From Casuarina equisetifolia (Eukaryota; Streptophyta; Magnoliopsida; Fagales; Casuarinaceae), in assembly GCA_028551475.1 (NCBI GenBank), contig CM052362.1, positions 11,531,354-11,595,353 on the forward strand: DNA of 64,000 bases, given 5' to 3'. The translations under genes and the position numbers were made by a program. Every line of letters starts with the position of its first letter. Positions within the stretch are counted from its first letter, which is position 1. Under the pieces are notes generated by a model that worked only from the letters and a program-made list of their open reading frames with translations, searched no databases and had not been told where the DNA came from. Below are positions 44,463-58,589 of the stretch, one piece after another.

Positions 44463-46949
44463 ATTGTTGCGAGTATTAATGTTGTAGGCCTTTGTGTTTT
44501 TCTTTTTCTTTTCCTTTTCTTTCTTGTCTTCTTATAATGGGTAAAGTCCATTTTAAAAAAATATATTTTAGCCCCAATCCATGATTATTTTATTTTTTGT
44601 AAGGTTTTGTACAAGATGAACAGATGAAACAATTCTATTTACAAGTGTGAGTAAAATTCTTAAAGCCTTCAGCTTTTCCACAAAGTTTCTTTTATTTCCA
44701 TCTTTGATGCCATATTGTTAACAGTTGTTTGCAATCAGTTAATGTTGGTCAAGTTCTTGTCGCAATCCTCAATGTAAGTGTCCTTCAAACTCATTGACCT
44801 AGAGAATTTAATTCATGGAGCTAGATTATGATTTGTCCTCTCCTAACGAAGAACATGTCTGCATTGATAGTAGGTACCTTGCACTTGAAGAAAGTTTGCC
44901 ACTTTATCCTCTATGGGAATGCTGTTATGCAACACATGTCACCTAGATTATTGACTTTCTATCTAAGCAAAATTAAGGAGGATTGATAAAAACAATTGAC
45001 ACGATAAGTTATGGCAATAACGGCACCACATGATTAAATCAAGAGTATTTGATGAGACCCTTCAATTTGCTCAATTGAGTCTTGTATGGTGTTGACTAAG
45101 TTGGCCGCTGGCGTAGCCTCACCCGCAGGTTAACAGTGCAGTTCTGCACCACGTCGCACTTGTGACGTATCTCGCCAAAAAGAAGAGCAATGGATGCACG
45201 ACTCACCTTCATCCATTGAGCATCAGCTAGATTCCTTTATACTTTTGTAATTCAAGAATTGTATATAACATAGCATTAATACATTGTATTCGTTAATTTG
45301 AGGATTCAATAAATACAAAAACACTTTTTAATTTGTGGTCTCTATTTTCGGGTCCCTCTATTCTTGGTTGCCCATTGTTAGCATTAACTAGCCTTCTTCC
45401 GTTGTTCTAGCTATTTGAAAAAGTTTTAGGTTCAAAGCTTGTGAAGTGAAAGCCCACTGAAAAACGAGGACTTCCTTAATTCTGTCCTCCCATTACTTGT
45501 TGTGTTTATTGTACACTCCATTTTTTGTTTTTTTTATACATACATCAAACTCACAAATCTGAATGTTAAATTTGGGATCAAGAAGTTCAAGCATCTGCTA
45601 CTAATTGAATCAAGTGATTGTCGACTTATTTTTTGTACAATACATTACCTACTCTTCTTCGCAAAATTGTTGAAGCAAACCGATACTTGCACCTTAGGAC
45701 AATATGAGCTCTAGTATTTGCTCTGCTTTTGGGATTCAAAATCGTGTTTAGAGATGACGTCATGGTCTATTCTTCAAGTGTTAAATGAATTGAAATAATC
45801 TCAAGGAAAACAACATACACCAACAAGCGAGGTTAGTATAATCAGGCCAATGTTGCAAATGTTGTGCTATGAATTATGCAGCCAAGTGTGTATCAACCAT
45901 GGAGATTAAACATGTAACTGAATTTAAACAAGATAGCACACCAGAATTCACGTGATTGCAAAATCTCTTCTAACCTAATTCTCTTGATCTTCCCATCAAG
46001 GGGTTTCTCTATTTCTCAACATAATCCCACGGATTACACAAAGAACAACAGATAATATCAAAGTTATAGCAAAGGTTCTCAAGCTATAAAGAGTAGTTTT
46101 GAGGTTACTGAGGACCAATTGCAAAAAAAAAAGAAAAAAAAAGAAAAGAGAAAACCCTAAACTTATGAAGAGTGGAGCGCTCGGGTTTCGGTACTCAGAC
46201 TTGAATCAAATGATTTCACAATTGAAAACACAATCTGAGCACGAGAGTAATTAGAGTAAACCAGTACACATATGAGTATATTGATAATCATAAAGTCAAG
46301 CGCTCAGATGGTAAGAACCATTTTCAAAATTTCGTTCACTTCTTTCTTTTGAAACTTTTTTCGCTGCCTTGATCTTTCCACCAAACATTTACATGTCCTT
46401 GCTCGATGTCATCAGACCGTTGCATGTCAAGATCAACACTAGAATCGTTCTATGTCTGACGCTCGAGACGAGAGAGAAGTGCTGTCGGATTAGAGACATA
46501 AGGGATGTTTCAAAGGTTTGGGAAAACGTGGCTTAAAGCTTGTTCAGGAAGCCACTCGATGAAAGAACGTCGTCCTATTTAAGTATGCTCGCGGGTTGGG
46601 CTTATCTTCACGGGCCAGGCCTTGTTTTCCCTTCAACTCATGATCACAAAGGCCAGGAATCACTCAAGCATACATGGGCCTTCTTATATAATCTTGACCA
46701 TAGTAACAAAAAGTATAGCATAAGGCCACATAACAAGTATTTTAATGCTTATTTCTATAGAACCATGAATTTAATATTCCTATAAGTGTATTTTATAGGA
46801 ATATTCCCGAGAAATATTTTATAAAGTAAGAACAAGATCGTGAGAACTATACTTTCACTAATACCTCAACAATTTCCTAACCATATCACCATTAAACTAA
46901 TCATATCATCATAAAAAATATTAAATTACGCAACACAACAACTATGACC
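44463..46949. other. Unassigned sequence
   Basis: No gene recognised. About 45080-45220 is locally GC-richer (CCACGTCGCACTTGTGACG). About 45930-46030 resembles inverted Copia LTR wording (ATAATCCCACGGATTACAC). ORFs at 45502-45714 and 46540-46785 show no known domain. Confidence 0.3.
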
Positions 46950-48387
46950 AAGAATTTTTTATCTTTGTTTGACTTTACTACTGACAGTAATTGTATCTTC
47001 TTCTTTTACTGCATTTATTTTGTTGCTTTATGTCTTTATTTGGGTTGGCTTTTACTCCATGATAGCATGATTGTAGCTTGTACCATGTTTCACCTTTGGG
47101 TCATGTAGTGTCTACTTCCACACTTACCATGACCTACACTAATTCTCTTGTTAGGGCATTAGCCTTTGGGACATGTCTAAATTGATTGCATTGTTTGTCT
47201 TTTAAATTTAATTAGTATAAATTTTATTAGCTTCCTTAATTCCACTTGTATGGCATGTGCTAGCAAAATTTATTGCCACCCACACACTCACTCTTGGGCT
47301 CATTGGCCCCTTAAATTAGTTCCTTTTGATGTTTGGGGTCTATCTCCTATAACTTCACATTTGGTTCCTTTATATTTACTTTATTAATGATTTCTTTCAT
47401 TTTACATGTTATTTGTCCATTACATTATGCAATCAATTCTAAAAATATTCTTAAGGCTTTTCATGCTTTTTAGGAAGATGTAGCTTCAATGTAAGGTTTA
47501 GGTCATCCAATGTAATGGAGTACCTAAGTTTCTCTCCTTAGCTTTTCATATACATTCCCTTGTATCCTTTGTTGGCTGTTCTTATTCTTAGTCCCTTCAA
47601 GGCAAAATCTTGCATCAATAACAGGTTGAGATTCTTCCTTCTACCTATAGTGACAATACATTCAAACCACAAACAAGCAACAAACAAAAGGATCACAAAA
47701 TGATAATATCATGATCAAGACATAATCAATTCCTTCCTTCCTTTTCCCTATTTGAATCTAATGTTGTCCACACCATGTGGCCATTTACAAACAACTTATT
47801 TAGGCTTATTAATTATTATTGTAGCATCATAAACTACTTGGTAACTTCTTCTAAATAGCAACCTTTTTTTTTTCTTTGATGTTGGCTTTGCTTGCTTAGG
47901 TGGTGCTACATGGTAAGATGCGTCGGTGCTCCCTTATTCCTCACTTAGTAGGTTGACCTATAAAGAAAGGCACATAACACCTTCATCATGGCATCTACCA
48001 ACAAATCCCTTACCTCTACTTTCCATTCCCAAATGAGATTATTGAATGCAAACATAGACATATTGTTAAAACAAGTCTTGTTTTCATGACTTATATGCCA
48101 AGTCCTACTTATTTCAAGGAGTTTGCCTTAAAAAATGTCATCTACTTGATCAACCATGCTCATGCACCATTCATTGGCAACTTCTCCTTGTGGGAGGTCC
48201 TTTTCTGATCTCCTCATGATATATCTTGCTTTTAAATGTTCAATTATGTAGCTTTTTTGCACCTATAGCCTTTTGCATTCCATAAACTGGCACCACGCTC
48301 TTAACTTTACATTTTCTTAGGCTACCCCTTGGTAATTGTGAATACTAATGCTTTTGCCCTTAGACATAATGATTATACATTGTTATT
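46950..48387 (+). pseudogene. Ty1/Copia relic, part 1: pre-integrase and integrase
   Basis: Reads as Copia integrase in broken frames: PFDVWG with ITSH near 47325-47360, ILKAFHAF near 47450, then a clearer block at about 48030-48260 (IIECKHRHIVKTSLVFMTY, then FALKNVIYLINHAHAP). The frame reaches LYIVI at the LINE insertion site. Continues after the LINE at 52017. Confidence 0.8.
48376..48387. repeat. LINE target-site duplication, left copy
   Basis: TACATTGTTATT; the partner TACATTGCTATT is at 52017-52028, after the LINE A-tail. One mismatch in twelve. Confidence 0.75.
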
Positions 48388-48415
48388 TCTTTTCTTTTCT
48401 TTTCTTTTCTTTTTT
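48388..48415. repeat. TTTTC pentanucleotide repeat
   Basis: About five TCTTT units directly after the left TSD; part of the LINE 5' end or expanded there. Confidence 0.85.
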
Positions 48416-51400
48416 GTTTTTAAAGGGTAATGCCTTGTTATTTATATAAGTACCATAGGTTGACTTGCATGTTAGAGCTAATAAAAAATTGCATAAGACT
48501 TTGAATGATAAGATCTTTGCTATAAGTTTCCAAATCTTTTTGATAACTTTGATGTAGTGGAAAAAGGGGGGAAACCTTTTCTTGATAACTTTGAATGTCT
48601 TATCTTGGAATGTGAGGGACATCAATAAATGCTCCAAACAAAGAGAAGTTGTTAAGTTTGTACTATTCCAACCTCCACATGTTATCATTTTGATAAAACA
48701 TAAAGTAAGGGAAGAAAATATGAATTTTGCCATCAATAGTATGTTTACTTGTTGGAATTACTATCATAATTACTTACATTTTATGATTGGAAGAATATGG
48801 TTTTTATGTAAATCATCTAAGTTACAACTTTCAATTCAAGACATTTCATCCCAAGTTATTCATTACTGCATCGATAAGTTAGGTTTGCCATCTTTTTTTT
48901 TTTTTTGTGCTATCTATGCAAGTAACTTGGAAGCTGAACGTAAAGAGTTATGGGCAAATATTAAGCTTTTCTCATCCTAAAATGTGTGAAAATATTCTGT
49001 AGTTACTAATGGGTAATTTTAAGAAAATTTGGCATGTAAATAAACATATTAGTCCAAATGTTAAATAGATGAGGGGTATGGAGGATTTCAGTGATATGAT
49101 TGAAAAACTATGATTGGTGGAACCTTTCTTTATTGATTTTTTCTTTATTTGATCTAATAAAAGTTTAGCACAAAATCTTAAAGTTAATAAGATTGATAAA
49201 GCATTAACAAATGCATATGCTCAGATTTGACAAGTTTTCTATTGAGTTCTTGCCACCATTGGTATCAAATCATTCTCCATCCTTATTTAAGTTAGATGCT
49301 ACTCATAGAATAACCCTAATTTTATGGATATTTTTAGTTCTATTTAGCACTAAGAAGTCAACGGTACTGAAATGTTCAAAGTTATGAGGAAGCTAAAAGC
49401 ACTTAAGGCATAACTAAGATATCTAAACTCTACCCAATTTGTTGATTTACATAAGGAGGTAAAGGTTGCTTAAGAACAATTGTACCAAGTTCAATTCAAT
49501 TTACAACTTAACCTTTTAGATATAGTTATGCGCTTTGAGGAAAGGCTTAAAATGGAGTAACTAATTACATTGAGTAAACATAAGGAACTTCTTTTTGAAA
49601 AAAAAAAAATAAGGACTCTTTGGCTTAAAAAGGGAAATAATATTGCATAATGTTCTTCTTTTCATCCTTAATGCATAAAAAAGCCCAAAACAAAATCACT
49701 CACCTAGTACAAGAATATGGATTTATTATTTTAATGATGACACCTTCCATAATGCTATCATTACATACTATCAAATTATTCTTGGTAGTTCTTATGCTAA
49801 TAATATTCACACTAAAAGGTATGCTTCCTTACTTCATGGGGATGTGAATGATTTATTGAATCTACTTGCCTTTGAATACTCAAATGTGGTAAAAGTTATT
49901 TGATGATTTCTTGATTTCAAATCTCCTGATCTTGATGGCTACAATAGTTTATCTACAAGAAAGCTTGGCCTATTATTGGTTGTGATATAGAAGATGTAGT
50001 GGTAGATTTCTTCCTATTTAAAAAATTATTGAAAGCTATTAATACTACTTTATTGTGTTTAGTTCCAAAAACTTTCTATCCTAGTTGCATGAAGGATTTC
50101 AAACCAACTACTTACTATAATATTATGCATAAAGTGATCTTTAAATTGCTTATGGAAAGGATAAGCCTTACTCTCCCTATTATGGTTAGCCAAATCCAAA
50201 CTGCTTTTTATCAAAGGTCATTAAATATTTGAAAATATTATGATTTGTCAATAGTTGCTTTATAATTATTATAAAGGTGATAGAGGTAAGCATGTCACCA
50301 TTAAAATTAACCTCATGAAAGCTTCTAACATAGTTAAATGTGATGTAGTAATAGAAGTTTTACAAGCTATTCATAATCCTCAAATATTGATTGATTAGAT
50401 CGACCAAGGCATTACTTTGACTAGATTCTTTGTGATCTTCATTGGTGAGCATATTGGTTACTTTGAAGGCACAAATGGGTTAAGCCAAAGAGATCCTTTG
50501 TCCCCTTATTTATTTGTCCTTATTATGGAGATTCTTCACATGATTATTATTAAGAAAATTATGCTTCTACTTTCAAATATCATTAGCATTGTAAAATGGA
50601 GAAAATCACTCAACTTTACATTACTGATGACTTAATTTTATCTGCACACAGGGATGTTAGTTCAGTTTTATGTCTCATAGATACTTTGGAGGACTTTGCA
50701 ACACTCAAAGGTTTATGTTTTAATCCTAATAGATGTTAGATTTTTTTTTCAAAGTTTACTAAGTAATAAAAGTTTTTGATTTTGGATCATATTCCATTCT
50801 CTAAAAGAACTCTCCCAATCAAGTATCTCGATGTTTCCTTTATTATAAAAAGACTTACTTATGCCAATTGTAAGGTTTTGATAGAGAAAATCATGGAAAG
50901 AATTAATAGTTAAGGAATGAGAAATCTAAGCTATGTCAAAAGGTTAAAATTAGTAAAATCAATTCTTAGTTCTATTTGCACCTTTTAAATGCAAATTTTT
51001 TTTTTCTCTCAGGGCAAACTATTTATAGGATTGAGAAAAAGAATAAACACTTTTTATGAGTAGGTAATTCAAAAGATCATAAAACTCACAAGGTTGCTTA
51101 ATAGTTTGTTTTTTCACTTAAAAAGGAAAAAGGGACTTGGGTTACTAAATCTTAAAGTGAGGAATAAGGTTTTATTAAGGAAGTCACTTTAGAATCTTAT
51201 CAATTATCCAAGTTCATGTTTATTGTGTAGATGGATTTATAGTATTAAATGTAGGAGAATTTTAGCTATGCACCTTGACATTAAATGAAATATGGCATGG
51301 AGTTGAAGAGATCTTATTAAGTTATAAGATATTTTCATATTTACACTTTCTAAACTCTTTTTATTATTGTGAGGAGGCATATAAAGAATTGTGTCAAGTT

Positions 51401-52016
51401 AATATCGATGTTGAATGGCATGACTTAATATGGTCAAAGTAGAATTAGTAAACATAACTTTACTAGATGGCTCATATGTAAGAATAGACTTCTTATAGTA
51501 GAAGTGGTATCTTGATGACTTCCTTCAATTGACCTATATTGTAATTTCTATGGTTCACAATTGAAAAGTAGATCACACTTATTTTTTTAGTATCCTTAGA
51601 CTGGAAAAATTTCATCTTGCATAATAAGGCATTCATATAAACATCAACAATTAGAATTCTAAATTGTAATTGATGATTAAAATAATTAAAGAAAAATATT
51701 TGGTTATGAAACTTCTTAAACTTTTGTTCTTAGCTTGTATGTATTGTATATAGTCTAAACAAAATCATAAATGTTTTTAAAATAAGATTATTGAAATATC
51801 AATTATATTGGATAGAATTAAAAAAGTAGTATGTGAAAGAGCATTTATACTTTTAAACATTAAACTTTCTTAGGCAATATTTTATTGTATCATTGTTAAA
51901 GGATTACATATTTGATTTTCTTTTAGATAAATTATAATATTGGTGTATGCTCCTCAGCTTTTATACTCTCTTATTTTTTGATAAATAAACTCACATATTC
52001 ATTAAAAAAAAAGATC
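48388..52016 (+). mobile_element. L1-type LINE, near full length, inserted in a Copia relic
   Basis: Begins with a (TCTTT)n tract (48388-48415). Coding relics: endonuclease in the open 48582-48980 stretch (LNVLSWNVRDINKCSKQREV, with the Asn of the catalytic start motif), RT pieces at about 49920-50232 (LVPKTFYPSCMKDFKP) and 50417-50635 (NGLSQRDPLSPYLFVLIMEI), then TDDLILSAHRDVSSVL near 50625-50670 and C-terminal LINE wording to about 51600. Ends with an A-run at 52003-52012. Flanked by a 12-bp TSD. Numerous stops; no ORF1 recognised, so it is either diverged or a 5'-shortened copy. Confidence 0.86.
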
Positions 52017-52484
52017 TACATTGCTATTAATGCCCTATTTAAGGAGTTTATGTCTCCATTCACTTTAAGCACTCACTTGGCTCCTATGATTTCTCTACTT
52101 GCTCCTACAATTTTGCCCAATTTCCCCACTATTGCCTCCTTTTAGAGGTTGACCCCATGCACCATGCCACTAGCATATCCTTTACATTTTCTTACCCTGC
52201 ATTAACATTGGCAACCTCATTTCCAACCTTTCTAGCATCATCTCCTCTTCCTTTGACTCATCAAATGGTCAATCATCTTTAGGACAACATCATATCTCAT
52301 TGAATCTTTAGCCACCAAAGTACCCTTGCCTTAACTACCACAACCTACCCTCACTCAAAGCCTGCTTACTTCTCTCAGGTTTTTTAGGATTCACAATAGC
52401 ACTTCATTATGGCTTTTAAGTATACAACTCTTACAAATGATACTTGTATTCTTATTCCACCACCAACTCATGCATTACCCATTT
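52017..52484 (+). pseudogene. Ty1/Copia relic, part 2: integrase-RT linker and RT start
   Basis: Resumes exactly at the right TSD with IYIAINALFKEFMSPF, the normal continuation of the Copia text cut at 48387. It continues through a Pro/Thr-rich linker, THQMVNHL near 52260 and AYFSQVF near 52370, then TLTNDTCILIPPPTHALPI, i.e. the start of the RT domain. The relic ends about 52484; the RT core is missing. Confidence 0.8.
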
Positions 52485-54999
52485 AGTGGACTTAATCATG
52501 GTTGTATTGTTGTCCAACTTGTTGAAGACCATGCATGGCCTAGCAAGATAAGTGTAAAAAGGTAAAAAGCTAAGTGTGGCGATGTGAAGTTTGCAAGGCC
52601 TTGAGTGGGCTAAATTGTTGTTGCATTGTTGTGTGACTTGTTATAACCCATGTGTGGCTTATGGACCTTGAAGTATATTATATTGGTTTGTGTTTTATGA
52701 ACAAAAATCAAAGGTGTACAAAATCTACAAAAGTGTAACTATCATATTTGACTAATAGGTCTCTTTTATAGTAAAAGAGAGTGGACATAGGTCAAAGAAC
52801 ATTGGGTTGAACCACCTTTACAATCCTTGGTGTTCTTTTAAATTTTGTTCGTTTCTTACTCACTTATAAAACAAAAACAAGAACACATGAATGAAACCCA
52901 ACCTTCTCTTATTGGGTTAATCCATGTCCAACATGATCTCCATGTATTTTTGGTGGTCTCTAAAGGTGGATTTTTGGGAGATACTTGAATAAAAAAGGGT
53001 AGGAAAATGAGGTTAACTTGCAAAGACTCAATCTAAGTGGTCTCAAGAACTTTTTTTTTAATGGAATCTAATGTTACTACCTCTAATCAAGGTCAAGCAA
53101 TTGAATAAAACTAACCTTTCTGACATCACCTTGCACATTTTCTTGTCTCTTTTCTTTCAGTATCGTTAAGCTAAGGCTGACCTAGCCTTTAAAAAGCACA
53201 TTTTCTTACCTTTAGTCTTTCAGGATCATTAGGCTAGGGTTAACCTAGCCTTCCAAAAGTCTAGGTGCCATACATGTATAAAATCTAGCTTTATGACATT
53301 ACTCCCTCTAAAAAATCAAATTTCCCTTTTGTGTAAGGCCTCGGTTTCTTAGTTTCTAGAATTGTTAGGTCACAGGTGACATTGGTGTTGGTTTTATGGT
53401 TAGCATTTGGTGGAGTTGTTTGTAGTTTGAGAGTGACAAATAAAAATGGGGATTTAAGAAACTTGATTTGAGATTGGTCCATTATATTTTGTTTAACTCA
53501 CATGATTGCTAGTGATATGAAACTTGTGAATGTGCCACATGGAAAGTTGACAAAGGTATTAAAATCCAGTATATGTCTCGTATTTGCAATATATTAGTTT
53601 ATTGTATACTTTATGTGTAGACATGTTTCAATTGCTTATAAGTTAGTCTTGAAAGAGAAAATATATACTTTAACAAAACAATTGATGTGACCAGAAAATT
53701 GTTGTGGCAATTCAACCAACTCACATCATCCACATAGAGATCAAACATAAAAATATAAGAACGCACACACCCAAGCACAACAAATTTAAAAGGTTTGGAA
53801 AATGATAGTGTCCTACATCCCTTGTAGTGTTTTCTTATTAGATTTTGTCATACTTTCCGTCTTCTCAAACAAGTATCTCATGGATTTTCTCATAAACTAG
53901 AATCTATGAAAAGGGTTCTCTCCAATAATTAGCCCTCAAAGGGGACTCTTTCTACTCACCCACTAGTTTTCATTATACTTATCCTCTTTATAGAAAAATC
54001 TTAAAGAAATCCTAATTGAATACTAGTAGGAAAATCTACTACCACAAAAAGATATAAATCTTAGCCTAATACTACCAAGAAACCCATTAATGTAGAAGAT
54101 ATTTTCAAGTTCTACAACTACATAAAGACCCTTGATTATAATTACAATAATACTATTTAACCTAATTATTCCACCAATCCTAAAAATTTCTACCTTGGAA
54201 CAATTTGGTGCAACATCTTGCACCATAAGAGAGTATAGAAAATCACTTCAAATATATCAACTACATAAGCACAATCTTTGGAAAGAGAAAACTTGGAGAA
54301 ACTCTTTTCAACTATCATGGCTATAGTCTTTAGATAGACAAAGACTAAGAAACTTTCTTCAACTACAATCTTTTTAATAGAGAAAGATTGGATAAATTCT
54401 TTTCAAAGCAAACTCTCATCAATTGTGTCATCTTGCCTATTATTAAACCACACCTTTCTTAGGTCATACCTTTTTAGGTACTTCTGTTACAGCTTATTCT
54501 AGGTTACATCTCTCCTAGGCCATGTTTCTCTCCAGTCATCTGCACATCATTATGGGCTTATGCCATCCAAATGTGTCCTCCACCATAAGGCCCTCAATAA
54601 AAGTATAGATTTTAGGTCTTCCACAACAATTGAGATCTCTTTTTAGAATCCCTCCATTGAAGATTTCATCTCTTATTCAAAATTGTTGGTACTCTCCCAA
54701 AATCAACCATCAAAGCCTCCTATACCTCATATGGATATTGACAATTGAAAAGTACCCACAATTTTAACTCATCAACCACATCAACATAAGAACATCATAA
54801 GCTCCCCCCCAATCATCAATTCATCTTCAAACACTAATATTCCTGTCATTCTCTACCATTTGACGTCACAACTTGAGCCAAAGATTCACACACCCACTAC
54901 TAAGCTGTAAAAGGATAGAAGTTCACCCAATTTCCTTAGCCAATGAATAAATACAGAAAGTTTGACTTATTTAGGGAAAAGAACACACTGGATTTCCTT
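52485..54999. other. Unassigned sequence with LTR-like pieces
   Basis: About 52780-52830 (GTGGACATAGGTCAAAG; GAACCACC) resembles Copia LTR U5 ends, as at 12.8 kb. About 53690-53910 resembles inverted Copia LTR text. ORFs such as 54023-54226 have no family features. Confidence 0.35.
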
Positions 55000-57500
55000 C
55001 AACTCTGCTTGCCTTCTAAACTAAATTTGGAGTTTTGTTTCCCGATAAAAAAAAAAAAAAGAATTTTTTGATGCCGAGGTTGAGGTTGCTACATAAGGTT
55101 TATAATGATGCAACGCATGGCCATAAACAGAGTCACACCTAAACTATTCGATAATAATGTGCAAATGGATGGAATTATTACGCCATCTGTTGCAAGGCTG
55201 TTAGAAAGCAAAAGGCTCCTATAGAGTACATCCCGTAGAGAAAAAGCGGCCACGGTACATATGATGCTGTTCGCACAATCTCAAATCAACTGATCAATTT
55301 GATTATGCATGATTATGGGTGGTGATATGATTTGTGGCTCTAGGACCTAGATCCTATGGTCTGATTGAAATGGAAGAAATTCCATTTTCATATCCATGGC
55401 TCATACCAAGTCATTCAACATGCTAGTTCAGTGAACTTATATATATACCAACAAAAAGGTTCGTAATTCAACACTTTGTATGCGTGATTTGTGCATTATA
55501 ATATTGAAAGAAAAATTCAAAAGGCCTTATTCCAAGATGACTTCAAGAATCAATTTTAATGATAGTGATGAACCTAAGAACAAATCTTAGGTTTGAACAA
55601 AGAATTAGTGAGTTGACAAAGGAACGCAATCTAAGTGGGAGACAAGGACAACCATTTTGCGTCCTCTTTTTGCTGCAAGTCAAAAAGCTTGTGGAAAGCT
55701 TAAGTGAAGCATATGATTTCCATAGTCAAAGAAAGCTATCTATAAACCCTGAAAAATAAGCACAATGAGTGTGACAACTTTCTGCTTTTCACAGTCGAAT
55801 TTGGAGGGCTCGATAGTCCTTTTCCTGGGAAAAGAAGGGGTTCTTTTGTCTCAAAGCTGCAATAGCAATGGCATGGATCGAATGGGAATCCTGTAAACAA
55901 GCGCATATAGGTTTGGACTAGAGAAGAAAGGAAGCGCCCACCATATCCCCACAGGTCGTACAACACCATGCACGCTCATGCACCCCCTTTCTAAAAAAGC
56001 GGTTCCCCATTCAAAAGCCATGAAGAAAACCACCATTCTTCATTCTTCGAAAACTCCACGCTTCTCTCTCTGTCTCTAGGGTTTCTCAGAGGCCTTGTTA
56101 CAGAGCCAATTTGGCATTCTGTCCACCTCCATGAAAGGTGCTTAGCCAATTCGAGTAACAGCTGTTGGAGGTGGCCAGCATGTCAAATGGGCTCTGTAAA
56201 TTTCTCTCTGAGAAAGCCTACAAGAAGCAAAAGTTCTTCATGAGAATAAGTTCGCTCGAACTCAAATTATTCGGTCATATTTTACGTTTTTACCTGACAA
56301 GTAATTCTCGTTCGCGCATGTTTCTTTTTCCAATTTTTGTTTTGTCATTGTTGTTTGTTCACTCTTTATCAGTGCATACACATGTGGCGGCTCAAGATGT
56401 CTTTCATATTCTTGCGACTGGAGTCGGGAGAATCACCAATTTAGGAAGGTCTACGTAACTCCATTCACAGGTATGTACGCCGGCATAGTTGTCAAGGTTT
56501 TTTCGGCTTGCTTATCATTATTTAGCCGCGGACTTAAATACGGGACTAGTAATAACAAACATTTGTTGGTCTTGGTCCTCCACGACCAGTGGATCGCAGG
56601 TTCAACAGCCAGTTCGAAAAGCAATATTGATAAGATCAATAGGAGAAGATGTCGCCGTTGACGAAGCAAATACTACTCGCATGCTCCGATCTGAAACCTA
56701 ACAGCAGATATGCACTGATTCTCGAGAGAGATGGATCGGCTTTTGATCGTTGCTGCGTGACAGGAATACGTTTGGTGGAGCAACTATGTTGTAATTAATT
56801 CCGGCGAGCAATTTTATTTTCTCTGCTTATTCTTTCTTGGCAATGGAAGGTGTGTGTTCTAGCTGTCAAGGTACCTCTGAACTTTCACCCGTAACTTCTT
56901 GATGGACTAGGACTTTGTCATCGTATTGATGAGAGTCAACCATCGCGTGAAGTTGAAAAAGTAGCCATACAAATTGCATGTAAAGTTTCTCCCTCTGTTA
57001 AACTGTTTTAGCTTTCTTTTTTCTGGCCCAGCAATTATGGCGATCTGGAAGCTTTTACATCTTTAAAGCACTAGTAATAATGATTGCCATGAACACCTGC
57101 GTGGCTCCCATTCGCTGTGACACACTTTGGTGTGCGTTCGGGCTTTGGATGCCTAGAAGCACTCTATGCTCTGAAGCTGTAATCCCGGAGGTGGAGTTTT
57201 TTCTAGAAAGTGCCCAACAAACTAAAGTGGGCGCACCTGCATTCCAATGACGACCACCACTTCTGACAGCAGCAACTACGCAACTACCAAAAGCATTATT
57301 CCACTTGTCTAAATCTGAGATAAATTAATTTTTTACGGTCTCTGGAAAAAGATTACTGGGTTCGAAAATTGTAGGAAATCAAACCAGTCATTGTAATCTC
57401 AATTTCTTAGGCGTAACAGTTGTATTAGATTTCTTATAGAGCCGACCTCTCGACATATGGACGCATAAGGTTTGACTTTTGTAGGATGATACTATAATAT
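55000..57500 (+). other. Possible low-copy region with a gene-leader-like segment
   Basis: Less AT-rich than its neighbours and without recognisable repeats. At about 56060-56085 CTTCTCTCTCTGTCTCTAGG followed by GTTTCTC looks like a plant 5' leader. The ORF 56165-56458 (97 residues) has a hydrophobic stretch (FPIFVLSLLFVHSLSVH, residues about 57-73) followed by AAQDVFHILATG, then stops. This could be the signal peptide and first residues of a broken secreted protein; AQDVF plus a GVG motif faintly recalls polygalacturonase starts, but no later exon was found. Treat as a candidate only. Confidence 0.3.
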
Positions 57501-58589
57501 ATCTTAAAGAATATCAAACATAAACGTTCAGTGACTTAATTCCAAAGTAATTCTTTACGACTTTCGAAATGTACATTTTCTGGTTAACTTTTTGTATTTC
57601 AATTATTATCCATACGGAATTAACCGTATAGGTAATCCATTTAATTTTTCATTCGTCATATAGTTCGTTGCAATTTGGATTCATTGTCTTTAGTTTTGAA
57701 AATCTTTAAGCTTCTTAAGCGATGGAAAATATAATACTTCATTCGTCTTGGTTCTTTGTGTTCTTGATCAGAAATTGTTGTAGTTTCACATATGAGTATT
57801 ATTACTAGTTGATTACTTGTACCATTTTTATTGATTCAATACTTTAATTTACTTATCTCTTCAATGTCACTTGTTCTATAAGTATTTAGTTTTTTTTTTT
57901 TTTGTGGTTGTTGGAAAGGCAACTTTACATTAATAGAATTTAGTATATAGAAACATAGGAGCATATCGTAATATTATAAAAGTTATTACAACTATTAAAA
58001 GGTAAAAGTTGGAAATCTCTAGATTTTACTCAAAATGATATTTTCTTTGGAGAATTTTATATTTTAAAATGAAAAATCTCTTCCTCATATAATTCTCCTT
58101 ACTTTTACCAACAAAATTAGGATATTAGTTACAAGCTAAAATTAGCCCATAAACAATAAATGCAAACTAAAATCTTAAGAAATTGTGCAATCAAATCTCA
58201 TTCTTTACTTGCTCTAATTATCCATTATAATTCTTCATTCCATCTCTCAATATAATGTCAAATTTTGTTTTAAGGGAGAATAATCTTCAAAATCAACAAT
58301 GTTCATTTGCATTAAGGGAAATCCAACTCTATGTTATGAAACCTTTTATATCAATCTACATTATTGAAGCTTTTTTTCATTTCATCCTATGAATCCATTT
58401 ATTCTATAATGAAGACTATAAGAGGTTTATAAGCTTCTAAAGCATACGTCTTAAAAGAATTTCATTCTAAAGTTTGAGATTTGGTAGTCTTAATTTCTCA
58501 TTCTTTCTTTGGTCAATAAACAATTCGTCAAACAACTTTGCGAGATTAATATGTACTTATATTACTTACTCACAAATTTTTATTGTTAA
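57501..58589. other. Unassigned AT-rich sequence
   Basis: Nothing recognised except a T-run near 57892-57904. Confidence 0.3.
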
